Shown piece after piece: positions 1 through 8,567 of a stretch of 47,123 nt of DNA. The notes below the pieces were generated by a model. It had not been told where the DNA came from. It did no database searches and saw only the letters and a list, made by a program, of their open reading frames with translations. This DNA comes from Euryarchaeota archaeon Ods01. GTDB taxonomy: Archaea > Halobacteriota > Halobacteria > Halobacteriales > Halorutilaceae. The position numbers and the translations under genes were made by a program. The stretch covers positions 1 to 47,123 of the forward strand of contig JAQZCZ010000005.1 of assembly GCA_028751095.1 (NCBI GenBank), written 5' to 3'. How positions within the stretch are numbered: the stretch's first letter is position 1; every line of letters starts with the position of its first letter.

Positions 1-1521
1 CTCGGAAGGCACGGCGTGTTTGGCAACGCGGTCGGCGAGGAAACCGACGATATCCTCTTCGTCGACAGAAACGCCATCCTCCGTTTCGACGAATACCTTG
101 ACGCGTTCGCTTCCCGGGCGGTCGGGGTCAGGGACGCCGACCGTTGCACCGCGCGCCACGTCGGGATGGGCGTGCAGTTCCTCGTCAACCTCCTCGGTGT
201 AGACCTTGAGACCCGAGACGTTTATCATGTTCTTGACGCGGTCCACGACGTAGAAACGTCCGTCCTCGTCGAGACGGACGAGGTCGCCCGTACGCACAAA
301 GCCGTCGTCGAACTGTTCGTCGCCATCGACGTAACCCTTCATCCGCTGTGGTCCGTCAAGGAGCATCTCGGCGGCAACGTCGCCGCCTGCCGCTTGGTCG
401 AGCGGCACGTCGTCGCCTGTCTCTGGGTCACGTAGACGGACGCGGGTATCGGGTACGGGAACGCCGACGGTAGGATGGTCGTAGCCGAGTTCGCGTTTCG
501 ACGTTCCGGCTATCGACTCGACGAGTCCTTCGATATCGAAATGCGTGACGGGCGACATCTCGGACAGTCCGTATCCCTGCGTCATCCCCCGCGCGCGTTC
601 CTCGAAGTCGTCGCGTGTCTCGGAGGCGAGCGGCGCGGAACCCGAGATACCGACCACATCCATCTCGGCATCCATCTCCATGAACTGTGTTGGCACGCCG
701 ATGACGGCGGTCGGGTCACGTTCGTGTACCGTCTCGACCGCGCCCTCGGTATCGCGCGGGTCGGAGACGAGTAACTGTGACACGCCCATGCTGACGAAGG
801 CGTGCGCCATCGAATGACCGTATGCGTGGTAGAGCGGAAGGGCGTTCAGTATCTCGGCGTTACCCCGCATGACAGACGCGGCGCGCGACATCGAAGCCTC
901 GACCTGCATCGCGTTCGCGGCTACGTTCCTGTGCGTCAACATACAGCCCTTGGGCGTTCCGGTCGTGCCGCCCGTGAACAGGACCGTATGAACGTCCTCG
1001 GTCGGGTCAACGTCGCGTGGTTCGAGGGGTTCGGCTTCGTCAACGGCGTCCCAGAAGGATTCGCCGGTATCACCGCCGACACAGACGACCGCTCCGGTGT
1101 CGAGCGCATCCTCAAGCTCGGCGGCGAGGTCGGCGTACTTCTCGGCGGCGACGATAGCTTCTGGCTCAAGCTTGCTCAGGTTCTTGACGAGCGTCTCAGT
1201 GTTTTCGAGGGGCGAGACGGGGACGTTCGTAGCGCCCGCAACCGAGGCGGCATAGCTCGTTACGACGAACTCGACCGAGGTCGGTAGAACCGAGACTACC
1301 GCGTCGTCGCGTCCGACTCCGCGTTCGTATAGAGCGCCCGCTAGACGCCGCGCGGCGTCCCACGTCTCTCCGTATGTCGTCTCTTCGCCGTCCTGTACCA
1401 ACCCCATCTCGGGATACTCGTCGGCAGCTTCGCGTAGAAGGTGATGGACGGCTTCATCGGGGTAGTCGAGGCTGTGGCTTATTCCGTAGTCTTCGTACAC
1501 AGAGTTCCAAGGAACGTTCAT
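1..1521 (-). CDS. AMP-forming acyl-CoA synthetase / ligase, C-terminus truncated by window edge
   Basis: Reverse-strand reading from ATG at 1521 (MNVPWNSVYEDYGISHSLDYPDEAVHHLL...) contains the AMP-binding motif LFTGGTTGTPKGCMLTH, YGLSE and the hinge region TGDLVRLDEDGRFYVVDRVKNMINVSG. It has no stop before base 1, so it is missing from the ORF track. Confidence 0.9.
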   Translation of the reverse strand, partial: MNVPWNSVYEDYGISHSLDYPDEAVHHLLREAADEYPEMGLVQDGEETTYGETWDAARRLAGALYERGVGRDDAVVSVLPTSVEFVVTSYAASVAGATNVPVSPLENTETLVKNLSKLEPEAIVAAEKYADLAAELEDALDTGAVVCVGGDTGESFWDAVDEAEPLEPRDVDPTEDVHTVLFTGGTTGTPKGCMLTHRNVAANAMQVEASMSRAASVMRGNAEILNALPLYHAYGHSMAHAFVSMGVSQLLVSDPRDTEGAVETVHERDPTAVIGVPTQFMEMDAEMDVVGISGSAPLASETRDDFEERARGMTQGYGLSEMSPVTHFDIEGLVESIAGTSKRELGYDHPTVGVPVPDTRVRLRDPETGDDVPLDQAAGGDVAAEMLLDGPQRMKGYVDGDEQFDDGFVRTGDLVRLDEDGRFYVVDRVKNMINVSGLKVYTEEVDEELHAHPDVARGATVGVPDPDRPGSERVKVFVETEDGVSVDEEDIVGFLADRVAKHAVPSE

Positions 1522-1602
1522 CGATACGTAAGAGACGGTTGTATCGATAGTGAGTTCTGCCGTGTATAGAAGGCTTTTATTGCTGGAGTTCATCTGGCGC
1601 AT

Positions 1603-2268
1603 ATGCGGTACTACCAGTACGTCCTCAGACCCCCTGGAGGTTACTTCCATCCGTCGGAGGAGGATATCCTTGATGGGATAGACGCCGAGAGAGAGGCTAT
1701 CCTGCACGTCTCGTTACTGTCAGACCGTGACGGTGTCGTCGTGTACAGATGTAGAGGTGCCCACGACGAGCTTCAAGAACGGCTAGACGAGCAGTCTGAG
1801 ATAGTCGAAAGCGAGATATTCAATACCCAAAACGGCGACGACTTCAACCTTTACGTCCGTTTCAAGCCAGGAAGTCCGGTAACCGACCTTCTCGAACTCG
1901 CCGACGAGAACGGACTGATAATCGACACCCCGTTCGAGTTCAAGGACGGAGGTATCGAGATGACCGTGGTCGGAAAGAACGAACGCGTACAGGAGTCGCT
2001 CCCTGACTTCATGCGGCTGACCGAGGAAGCCGAGACGGTCCTGAACCAAGTCGGGAGGTACGCTCCTGAGGAAAGCGACCTCGAACGCGCACTAACCGAG
2101 AGACAGCGGGAGGTCGTGGAGGCGGCTGTCGCGGTTGGCTACTACGACAACCCACGGCAGGCGACCCACGAAGACGTTGCGGAACGCCTCGACTGCACGG
2201 CGAGTACAGCAGGAGAGCATCTCCGTAAGGCGGAGGCGAAGGTCATGCCGCGGACGGTCGACAGATAA
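1603..2268 (+). CDS. HTH_10 (bacterio-opsin activator-like) transcriptional regulator
   Basis: C-terminal LTERQREVVEAAVAVGYYDNPRQATHEDVAERLDCTASTAGEHLRKAEAKV is a typical HTH_10 domain. Confidence 0.88.
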   Translation: MRYYQYVLRPPGGYFHPSEEDILDGIDAEREAILHVSLLSDRDGVVVYRCRGAHDELQERLDEQSEIVESEIFNTQNGDDFNLYVRFKPGSPVTDLLELADENGLIIDTPFEFKDGGIEMTVVGKNERVQESLPDFMRLTEEAETVLNQVGRYAPEESDLERALTERQREVVEAAVAVGYYDNPRQATHEDVAERLDCTASTAGEHLRKAEAKVMPRTVDR

Positions 2269-2323
2269 ACAGCCTGTTATAGAGGGAGCAAGCCACTTCC
2301 CGATAATCCGTCTATAGACGTGT

Positions 2324-2887
2324 ATGTCACTGCAAGACATAGACCGTTACTTCGAGATGGAAGCCGAAGAGCTACGCGACGAACTCGACAACCTCCTAGA
2401 AGACATAGAAGGACAGGTAGAGACGCTCGTCGAGGAGCGACCCGACGACCTTCCGCGTCTGATGGAGAAGCTCGACGAGACAGACGCCGCAGAGTTCGCC
2501 GAGGAGGAGCCGGAGCTTGCCGACAGGTTCCAAGACTTCCTCTGGGACCTGACCGAGAGCTTCATAGCCGCGAACGAAGACCTGCGCGAGAATATCACGC
2601 AGGGAGCGACGGTCAACTTCACCGCAAGCGACTCGCCGATGGAGGGGCATCTCTACGTTGACGACGAAGAACAGACCCTCGACGGCGGACCCGGACAGGT
2701 CGACGGAGCCGACCTTCATATCTCGGGCGACTCGAACACGCTCGTCGGTATGCTGACCGGCTCGACCGACCTTGTGCAGGGATTCATGGCGGGCGAGTTC
2801 GAGATGGACGGCGACGTTGATACAGGCATGGAGCTAGCGTCGGTCCTCGAACCCGTCTACGACGAACTCGGAGGAGACGCCGCATAG
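2324..2887 (+). CDS. SCP2 sterol/lipid-binding domain protein
   Basis: C-terminal half HLYVDDEEQTLDGGPGQVDGADLHISGDSNTLVGMLTGSTDLVQGFMAGEFEMDGDVDTGMELASVL resembles SCP2. It is followed immediately by the acyl-CoA dehydrogenase gene. Confidence 0.7.
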   Translation: MSLQDIDRYFEMEAEELRDELDNLLEDIEGQVETLVEERPDDLPRLMEKLDETDAAEFAEEEPELADRFQDFLWDLTESFIAANEDLRENITQGATVNFTASDSPMEGHLYVDDEEQTLDGGPGQVDGADLHISGDSNTLVGMLTGSTDLVQGFMAGEFEMDGDVDTGMELASVLEPVYDELGGDAA

Positions 2888-2888
2888 G

Positions 2889-4097
2889 ATGAAGCTAAAC
2901 GACGAGCGCCGTTTCTTCCGTGACAGCCTCCGCGAGTTCCTTGAGGAGGAGATAGCGCCCGACGTTGAGGAAAAGGACCAAGAGGCGCTGTCGAAGGAGG
3001 AGGTCATCGACTACCAGACGACGATGAAGGAGCAACTCGGCATCGGATTCTCGCCCGACGTAGCCGAGGATTACTGGGGTGACCTCGCATTCTACGGTAT
3101 CGGCTCCGAGGAGATTTCGCGCGTCTGGCCCTCGCTCAACGTCACGCTAAACATGTCGTTCCCCGCGATGTTCGTCGAGTACGCCTCCGACGAGACGAAG
3201 GACGCGATGATGGGGAAGCTCGAATCCGCTGAGATAATCGGCGGACTCGCCGTGAGCGAACCTAAGAGCGGGACGGATACGGTCCATCTCGGAACGACGG
3301 CGGAACCCGACGGCGACGAGTACGTCCTGAACGGGCAGAAGACGTGGGTCTCGAACGCGCCTATTGCGGACGTAATGCTCGTTGCGGCGCACAACTCGGA
3401 GACGGACGCGCGCGAGATGTTCCTCGTTGACCAGGAAAACTCGCCCTTCGAGACGAGCAAGCTCGAAAAGATAGGCTGGAAGGCATCTCCAACGGGCGAG
3501 GTCTACCTTGACGACGTGCGCGTTCCGCGCGACAACAACCTGTCGGTGATGATTTCGAACGCCGTCAAGGAGGGCAACAACCTCGGCGAGATGCTTCCGT
3601 ACCCCGACAGCGTCGTTGACCTGTTCTTCGAACTCAAGCCGCTGAACGCCATCTTCGCATTCATGCGTACGGGCATGGCGCTGATGGCGACGGGTATCTC
3701 GCAGGCGGCTCTCGAAGACTCGGTCGAGTACGCGCAGGAGCGCGAGTCGTTCGGCAAGAAGATAGGCGAGCATCAGCTGATACAGGAGAAGCTATACAAC
3801 ATGAAGGCGCAGACTGAGGCGTCGCGGCGTCTCGCCTACCACGCCATCGACCTCCTGAGCGAAGCGGACCCCGACGCGCGCCTGATGTCGTCGCTCGCCA
3901 AGGGATACGCGTGTGAGAAATGCAACGAGGTAACGTACGAGGGGATACAGATTCACGGAGCGATGGGTCTGTCGGAGGAGTATCCGCTCGAACGTTACCA
4001 CCGTGACGCACGTGTCATGACCATCCCGGACGGGACGACGGAGGTACAGAAGCTCATCGTCGGTAACGAGATGCTCGGAATGTCCGCCTACTCCTAA
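2889..4097 (+). CDS. acyl-CoA dehydrogenase
   Basis: Motifs GLAVSEPKSGTD, GQKTWVSNAPIADVMLV, YAQERESFGKKIGEHQLIQEKLYNM, QIHGAMGLSEEYPLERYHRDARVMTIPDGTTEVQKLIVGNEM. Confidence 0.95.
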   Translation: MKLNDERRFFRDSLREFLEEEIAPDVEEKDQEALSKEEVIDYQTTMKEQLGIGFSPDVAEDYWGDLAFYGIGSEEISRVWPSLNVTLNMSFPAMFVEYASDETKDAMMGKLESAEIIGGLAVSEPKSGTDTVHLGTTAEPDGDEYVLNGQKTWVSNAPIADVMLVAAHNSETDAREMFLVDQENSPFETSKLEKIGWKASPTGEVYLDDVRVPRDNNLSVMISNAVKEGNNLGEMLPYPDSVVDLFFELKPLNAIFAFMRTGMALMATGISQAALEDSVEYAQERESFGKKIGEHQLIQEKLYNMKAQTEASRRLAYHAIDLLSEADPDARLMSSLAKGYACEKCNEVTYEGIQIHGAMGLSEEYPLERYHRDARVMTIPDGTTEVQKLIVGNEMLGMSAYS

Positions 4098-4098
4098 C

Positions 4099-4560
4099 GT
4101 GTCGGCAACCTTTCCCGACGACGCGGCGGAGATACTCCAGAAGTACCTCGATGAGTCCGACGGCTTTCTTTCGGAGATGGGCGCGGAGATAACCGAACTC
4201 ACGCGCGAGAAGACGACGTTACGTCTGGATTACAGAAGGGGTGTCGCCAACTCGACCGAGCGAAGGTCGCTTCACGGGGGCGCGTTAGCTACGCTCGTCG
4301 ACTCGGCAGGAGGGCTTGCGCTCCGCCCCCATCTCGACGACCCGTTTCGTGACGGCGTTGCGACGGTCAGCCTCAACGTTGACTACCTGTCGTCAGCTAC
4401 CGACGACGTTGTTGCGGAAGCCGAGGTGATGCGCGTCGGCGGAACAGTCGGCGTTTCGAGGGTCAGAATCGAAGAACAAAATAGCAAGGAGAACGTAGAG
4501 GTGGCGGTAGGACGCGGTACTTACCGACTGTTCGGGAGCGACAAGAATGACCAAGACTGA
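4099..4560 (+). CDS. PaaI-like hotdog thioesterase (GTG start)
   Basis: RRSLHGGALATLVDSAGGLALRPHL hotdog active-site region. The gene abuts the ACAD stop. Confidence 0.8.
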   Translation: MSATFPDDAAEILQKYLDESDGFLSEMGAEITELTREKTTLRLDYRRGVANSTERRSLHGGALATLVDSAGGLALRPHLDDPFRDGVATVSLNVDYLSSATDDVVAEAEVMRVGGTVGVSRVRIEEQNSKENVEVAVGRGTYRLFGSDKNDQD

Positions 4561-4939
4561 CAAAGACCACGGGGACGAAGACCTCAACGCGGCGTTCGAC
4601 CCCGTCGGGAACATGCTCGACAGCTTGGACGAGGAACAGAAGGCGGAGATAGTCGATGAGGTTGGCGAGCGTACCGTCGAGAGACTACAGGAGAAGAACC
4701 AAGAGAAGCTTCTTAGCGACCTCGAAGGAGCGATTATAGGGAACCTTCCGGTCCTCGGAAGGTCAACGGTCGTACAGAGAAGCATACGCGTCAGCGTGCG
4801 CGAGGTGTTCGGGGACCAGACCGAGGAGATGATAGGCGACGCCGGCGACGTGGTCGTCGAACGTCTCGTCGAGGCGCATTCGGAGGAGATAGTCGAAGAC
4901 GTGATGCGGACGACCGTCCGTAAGATGAAAGAAAAGTAG
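4547..4939 (+). CDS. uncharacterised acidic protein
   Basis: ORF overlaps the end of the thioesterase gene and is co-directional; haloarchaeal-like acidic composition. Confidence 0.65.
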   Translation: MTKTDKDHGDEDLNAAFDPVGNMLDSLDEEQKAEIVDEVGERTVERLQEKNQEKLLSDLEGAIIGNLPVLGRSTVVQRSIRVSVREVFGDQTEEMIGDAGDVVVERLVEAHSEEIVEDVMRTTVRKMKEK

Positions 4940-4943
4940 CCGG

Positions 4944-5327
4944 CTACTCCGAGCGCACGAAAGGCTCGTCGACGTATCTCTTTAGCTCGTAGCCTTCGAC
5001 GGCTTCTTCCGCGTGTATACTCTGTCCGACGACCTCCGGAATACCGTCATAGCGGACGTACTCGGAGGCGGCGAGAATACCTAGAAGCACCGCGGCGACG
5101 AGAGCGCCGACGGCTACGCCGCTCAGATAGACGCCTCCGGCGGCGAGAGCGCCCGTGAAGACGGCTCCCGCGAGCAGTCTACGCCTCCTGAGACGTGCCG
5201 CCTCGCGTGCATGAGCGCCGACAACCTTAGTGCCGTCGTCCCCGGGGACAGCCACGTACGTCGGTTCATCGTCGCCGTACCGGAGTACGTCGACGGTCGT
5301 CGGCATCTCGTCGGGGTCGGGCGTCAT
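4944..5327 (-). CDS. uncharacterised two-TM protein
   Basis: 127 aa ORF with hydrophobic stretches LLAGAVFTGALAAGGVYL / VAVGALVAAVLLGILAAS. Confidence 0.65.
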   Translation of the reverse strand: MTPDPDEMPTTVDVLRYGDDEPTYVAVPGDDGTKVVGAHAREAARLRRRRLLAGAVFTGALAAGGVYLSGVAVGALVAAVLLGILAASEYVRYDGIPEVVGQSIHAEEAVEGYELKRYVDEPFVRSE

Positions 5328-5554
5328 CCGTCGTCGGCGTCGGTCCCTATCCCGTCAGCTTCGACGCCGAGTTCGCGCCGCAGGTCTTCTGTGTCCTCGA
5401 TTCCCTCGCCGTCGTCGTCGTAAGCCGCGAGTTCGGCGTCAAGGCTGGTTAACGCCTCCTGACGCGTCCCGCCGTGCGCCGAGACTCCCGTGTCTACGTC
5501 TACGGCAACCCAGACGCCCGCCTCGTGTACGAGCCGTATCTCCTGTTCGCGCAT
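5324..5554 (-). CDS. HicB-like antitoxin-family protein
   Basis: MREQEIRLVHEAGVWVAVDVDTGVSAHGGTRQEALTSLDAELAAYDDDG has the short HicB-like fold pattern. ATG at 5554; overlaps the next gene by 4 nt. Confidence 0.65.
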   Translation of the reverse strand: MREQEIRLVHEAGVWVAVDVDTGVSAHGGTRQEALTSLDAELAAYDDDGEGIEDTEDLRRELGVEADGIGTDADDG

Positions 5555-5583
5555 ACACCGTGTAGGTTGGGTGGGTTGAAGTA

Positions 5584-5952
5584 TCATTCGCGTCCGAGCG
5601 TCTTCCGTATACAGGTCGAGCCGTACGGTCCTACGTCGCCGTCGTCGAAACGGACGAAGTAGCCCGTCGAGAGCGAACGTCCGCACCGCGCGCAGTCGAA
5701 GTCGCCCTCCTTGGTCACGACCTCGTCCTCGAAGCTGACGCCGGTACCGTCAACGGAGAACCGCGCCTCGCCCTCGCCGTCGTCGCGGCTCAGAACGCCT
5801 TCGCTTTCGGCGCGGTCGATAACCTCGCGGGTTACGGCGGGCGCGTCACCGACCGCCTCCTCGATTCTGTCCATGAGTTCGGGAAGGGCGACGCCGTCGT
5901 CATCAATGCTACGGACGAGCGCCAGACCGAGACGTACCTTCTCATCAGTCAT
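5584..5952 (-). CDS. haloarchaeal DUF5830-like protein with CxxC
   Basis: VVTKEGDFDCARCGRSLSTGYFVRFDDGDVGPYGSTCIRKTLGRE. Confidence 0.7.
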   Translation of the reverse strand: MTDEKVRLGLALVRSIDDDGVALPELMDRIEEAVGDAPAVTREVIDRAESEGVLSRDDGEGEARFSVDGTGVSFEDEVVTKEGDFDCARCGRSLSTGYFVRFDDGDVGPYGSTCIRKTLGRE

Positions 5953-6127
5953 AGTCGATTTCGCACGCGTCGCCGTCGGCGAGGCATTCCTCGTCTATAT
6001 GGGCGGACAGACAGGCGTAGTTGCAGAACGCGCCCGTCTCCACCCGCCTAAACTCGCGTTCTTCGAGGGTGAAAACCGGGTCGTGTCGGTAGACATCGCC
6101 CCCGCAGCAACTGCATTCGGTCGTCAT
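5945..6127 (-). CDS. small zinc-finger protein (treble-clef/DUF7576-like)
   Basis: From internal ATG: MTTECSCCGGDVYRHDPVFTLEEREFRRVETGAFCNYACLSAHIDEECLADGDACEIDYD; CxxC...CxxxC pattern. Confidence 0.7.
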   Translation of the reverse strand: MTTECSCCGGDVYRHDPVFTLEEREFRRVETGAFCNYACLSAHIDEECLADGDACEIDYD

Positions 6128-6235
6128 ACGGAGGCATATGAAGGCGCACAAGTTGAGTCTAAGGGTGAGAAGGTGACACACGGTGGGTCGTTAACACAAG
6201 GGCTTTACGTCTCCCCGCGAAAGGTAGACTGCCAC

Positions 6236-6436
6236 ATGACAGAAGGCACGGTTGGCTTCTTCCATGATAGGAAGGGCTACGGTTTCATAGAGCGAAACGA
6301 CGATGACGACTCCGAGGACGTTTTCTTCCACATGGAAGACATAGAAGGTCCTGACCTAGAAGAGGGTCAGGAAGTCCGTTTCGAGGTCGAGGAAGCAGAC
6401 AAGGGTCCCCGCGCGACGAACCTAGAGCGCATATAG
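6236..6436 (+). CDS. CspA-family cold-shock protein (copy 1)
   Basis: MTEGTVGFFHDRKGYGFIERNDDDDSEDVFFHMEDIEGPDLEEGQEVRFEVEEADKGPRATNLERI: RNP1/RNP2-like motifs KGYGFI and DVFFH. Confidence 0.95.
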   Translation: MTEGTVGFFHDRKGYGFIERNDDDDSEDVFFHMEDIEGPDLEEGQEVRFEVEEADKGPRATNLERI

Positions 6437-6491
6437 ACGCTCTTCGTTAGCGGAGACATTTTTCAGAGCTAACCGCGTAGCGACGCGTGGG

Positions 6492-6770
6492 TCAGAACGA
6501 GACGGGTTCTTCTACGGGATTAGGTCCGCGGTCGTCGTAGTTCTTCCTGCCGACGTACGCCTCGCTGAGGTTGCACAGTATCGACTCGTATACCTCGGCG
6601 GTCGAGTAGTAGGTTTCGGTGCTGTCGCGTCCGAGTACCTGAGCGACAGTCTCGGGGTCGCCGCCGGGCGCTTCTAGCTTCTCGTTACCGATTCGGTCGA
6701 GGACTGTGCTTCGGTCGGCAGGACAGTCAACGCAGTCGTCTATCTCGTCTCTGACTTCTCTTAGCCTCAT
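6492..6770 (-). CDS. haloarchaeal DUF5789-like protein
   Basis: MRLREVRDEIDDCVDCPADRSTVLDRIGNEKLEAPGGDPETVAQVL...YVGRKNYDDRGPNP, small acidic protein with family-like pattern. Confidence 0.65.
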   Translation of the reverse strand: MRLREVRDEIDDCVDCPADRSTVLDRIGNEKLEAPGGDPETVAQVLGRDSTETYYSTAEVYESILCNLSEAYVGRKNYDDRGPNPVEEPVSF

Positions 6771-6957
6771 CTTTACACCTCGTCTTGGTTCCCATAATCC
6801 ACCCACCTACATAAAGCTTCTGAAAGCTCTAAATCAATTGACCAATATAACTTGACAAAGTGGCAATAATCCAAGGTAACCGTCCACCCACTCCGGACAG
6901 CTGACCGCCACGGCGTCGCTGTCGGCGAGACACGGGCTACGAGAGCTAGACGAGAGG

Positions 6958-7875
6958 TCAACGGTGGCGAGGAAGACCGCCGGCGAAGAGGTTGGTCCGG
7001 AAGCTGTCGGTGTAGCTACGTCCGCCGACACGGCGTCCGAAACGGAGAACACGTACGGTGCCGTCGAAGGTTATCTCGGTCTGTGTACGTTCACCGCGTC
7101 GGAGATGGGTTGTCCACCAGTCGGCTATCTTCTCGTTACGAAGGACAGCGCGCGTCTCAACGGTTGCGGTGTCGCGCGCGGGAAGCACGAAGTCGCCTAC
7201 GTCGCCGCCGCCGACACGTACACCGTTCATCTCAACCGCGTATCCGAGGTCCTCGAACCCGACGGAGAAGAAGTTAGGGTTCTCGACCGTAACTGACAGG
7301 TCAACGGGCGTCTCGGTGTCGTCGGCTTTCCCCCACGAGGCGTCAACCTCACGGACCTCGAAAAGCTTCTTTCCCAAGGCTCTGACCGACATCGGGTTCC
7401 GTGTCCGTATTGAGTCGAGTATATTCGTCGAGAACCGGCTCGTGTAGTTCGGCGTCTCAACCGAGATGGAGTCTACGGACGGATTGCGCCGCGGCAGGAC
7501 GCCCGCGAAGTCGATAGCCGACAGGTCGAGAGACGGCAGGTCGACGGTGAGATGTGGACGGATGACAAGACGCGTCTTCTCGCCGTTGTTGACGTGCGTC
7601 TTCCACCAGTCGAGGAGACGCGACCGGTGGATACGCGCAGAGAGATGTATAGTCGTGTTCCGCCGGTTGAGGGAGACGCCCTTCTTGTCAGACCTTGCGA
7701 CGCGCACCCCGTTCATCGAGGCGTCGTAACGGAGACCGACGCTGTCGATATGTACGTCTAAGAGATGTCCGCCGTCCAGCACGACGCGGGTCCGTATCTC
7801 GGACGACTCGTCGGTTATCTCGCCCCATTCGTTGGTGACGCGCCTGACGAGCGTCCCCTCCAGCGGAAGTTCCAC
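6958..7875 (-). CDS. LEA type 2 (water-stress) family protein, two tandem LEA_2-like domains
   Basis: Two copies of an Ig-like repeat (VSLNRRNTTIHLSARIHRSRLLDWWKTHVNNGEKTRL... and FVLPARDTATVETRAVLRNEKIADWWTTHLRRGERTQTEI). GTG at 7875 is the likely start because the upstream reading frame overlaps the hsp20 gene. Confidence 0.75.
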   Translation of the reverse strand: MELPLEGTLVRRVTNEWGEITDESSEIRTRVVLDGGHLLDVHIDSVGLRYDASMNGVRVARSDKKGVSLNRRNTTIHLSARIHRSRLLDWWKTHVNNGEKTRLVIRPHLTVDLPSLDLSAIDFAGVLPRRNPSVDSISVETPNYTSRFSTNILDSIRTRNPMSVRALGKKLFEVREVDASWGKADDTETPVDLSVTVENPNFFSVGFEDLGYAVEMNGVRVGGGDVGDFVLPARDTATVETRAVLRNEKIADWWTTHLRRGERTQTEITFDGTVRVLRFGRRVGGRSYTDSFRTNLFAGGLPRHR

Positions 7876-7912
7876 GTTCGGAGTTACCGCCGGATGTATT
7901 TCAAGATTGTTC

Positions 7913-8518
7913 TCAGAGGTCGAGTTCGTCGGAGATTTCGTCGATGAGCTTCTCCGTCTTCTGGTTCGCCTTGATATCGAGGTCCATGGCGACCTTCTGA
8001 AGGTCCCTGTAGGACATCTCCTCAAGTTCGTCAAGGCTCGTGGGATGCTCGACGCCCTCGTCGTCTCCTCCGTCCTCCTCTTCTTCGTCTGCCTCAGTCT
8101 CCTCCTCGTCGGATTCTTCGGTCTCCTCTTCCTCCGTCTCGGTCTCTTCCTCAGCCTGTTCTTCTTCCGTCTCTTCGACCTTCGGAAGCCGGATGCTCAG
8201 GACTCCGTTCTCGTATCCCGTCTCGGCGTCATCAACGTCTATCCGGTCTTCGGAAGGGACCGGCACGGATTCGTTGACGCTCGTTGGACGGCTCTCGCTG
8301 ATGGCTTCGTATCCCTCACGCCCGGATTCGCGTTCGGCGTGTATCTTGATTTCGCCGTCAACGAAACGGACATCTATACCGTCCTCGTCGAATCCCGGGA
8401 GGTTGACAAGAAGGAGAAACTCGTCAGGACTCTCGTAGATATCGACGGACGAAGGTAGCTTTTTGCCTATACGTCTCAGAATAGAGCCGGTGTTTTGACG
8501 AAGGTTTATATCGACCAT
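7913..8518 (-). CDS. Hsp20/alpha-crystallin protein with acidic linker and C-terminal SAP/Rho-N-like helical domain
   Basis: MVDINLR...SSVDIYESPDEFLLLVNLPGFDEDGIDVRFVDGEIKIHAERE...YENGVLSIRLPKVEE, then a Glu-rich stretch, then SLDELEEMSYRDLQKVAMDLDIKANQKTEKLIDEISDELDL. Confidence 0.85.
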   Translation of the reverse strand: MVDINLRQNTGSILRRIGKKLPSSVDIYESPDEFLLLVNLPGFDEDGIDVRFVDGEIKIHAERESGREGYEAISESRPTSVNESVPVPSEDRIDVDDAETGYENGVLSIRLPKVEETEEEQAEEETETEEEETEESDEEETEADEEEEDGGDDEGVEHPTSLDELEEMSYRDLQKVAMDLDIKANQKTEKLIDEISDELDL

Positions 8519-8567
8519 ACTACTAAAGAACGGAGGAGAGGCATAAGCTTTTCTTCGACTTATCGGC

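Noticed and set aside
16-1287. Several plus-strand ORFs (16..435, 475..774, 802..1287)
   Set aside because: Antisense to a clearly coding minus-strand acyl-CoA synthetase with conserved motifs; they reflect few stop codons in GC-rich antisense frames.
3147-3773. 208-aa minus-strand ORF within the acyl-CoA dehydrogenase gene
   Set aside because: Antisense to a well-conserved enzyme, no recognisable domain.
6773-7052. Short minus-strand ORFs (6773..6961, 6834..7052) near the LEA gene
   Set aside because: Partly AT-rich intergenic and partly out-of-frame overlap with the LEA-type coding region; no support.
7832-8458. 208-aa plus-strand hydrophobic ORF (LLFFVCLSLLLVGFFGLLFLRLGLFLSLFFF)
   Set aside because: Antisense of the Glu/Asp-rich linker of Hsp20 gives Phe/Leu/Ser-rich artefacts; not a real membrane protein.
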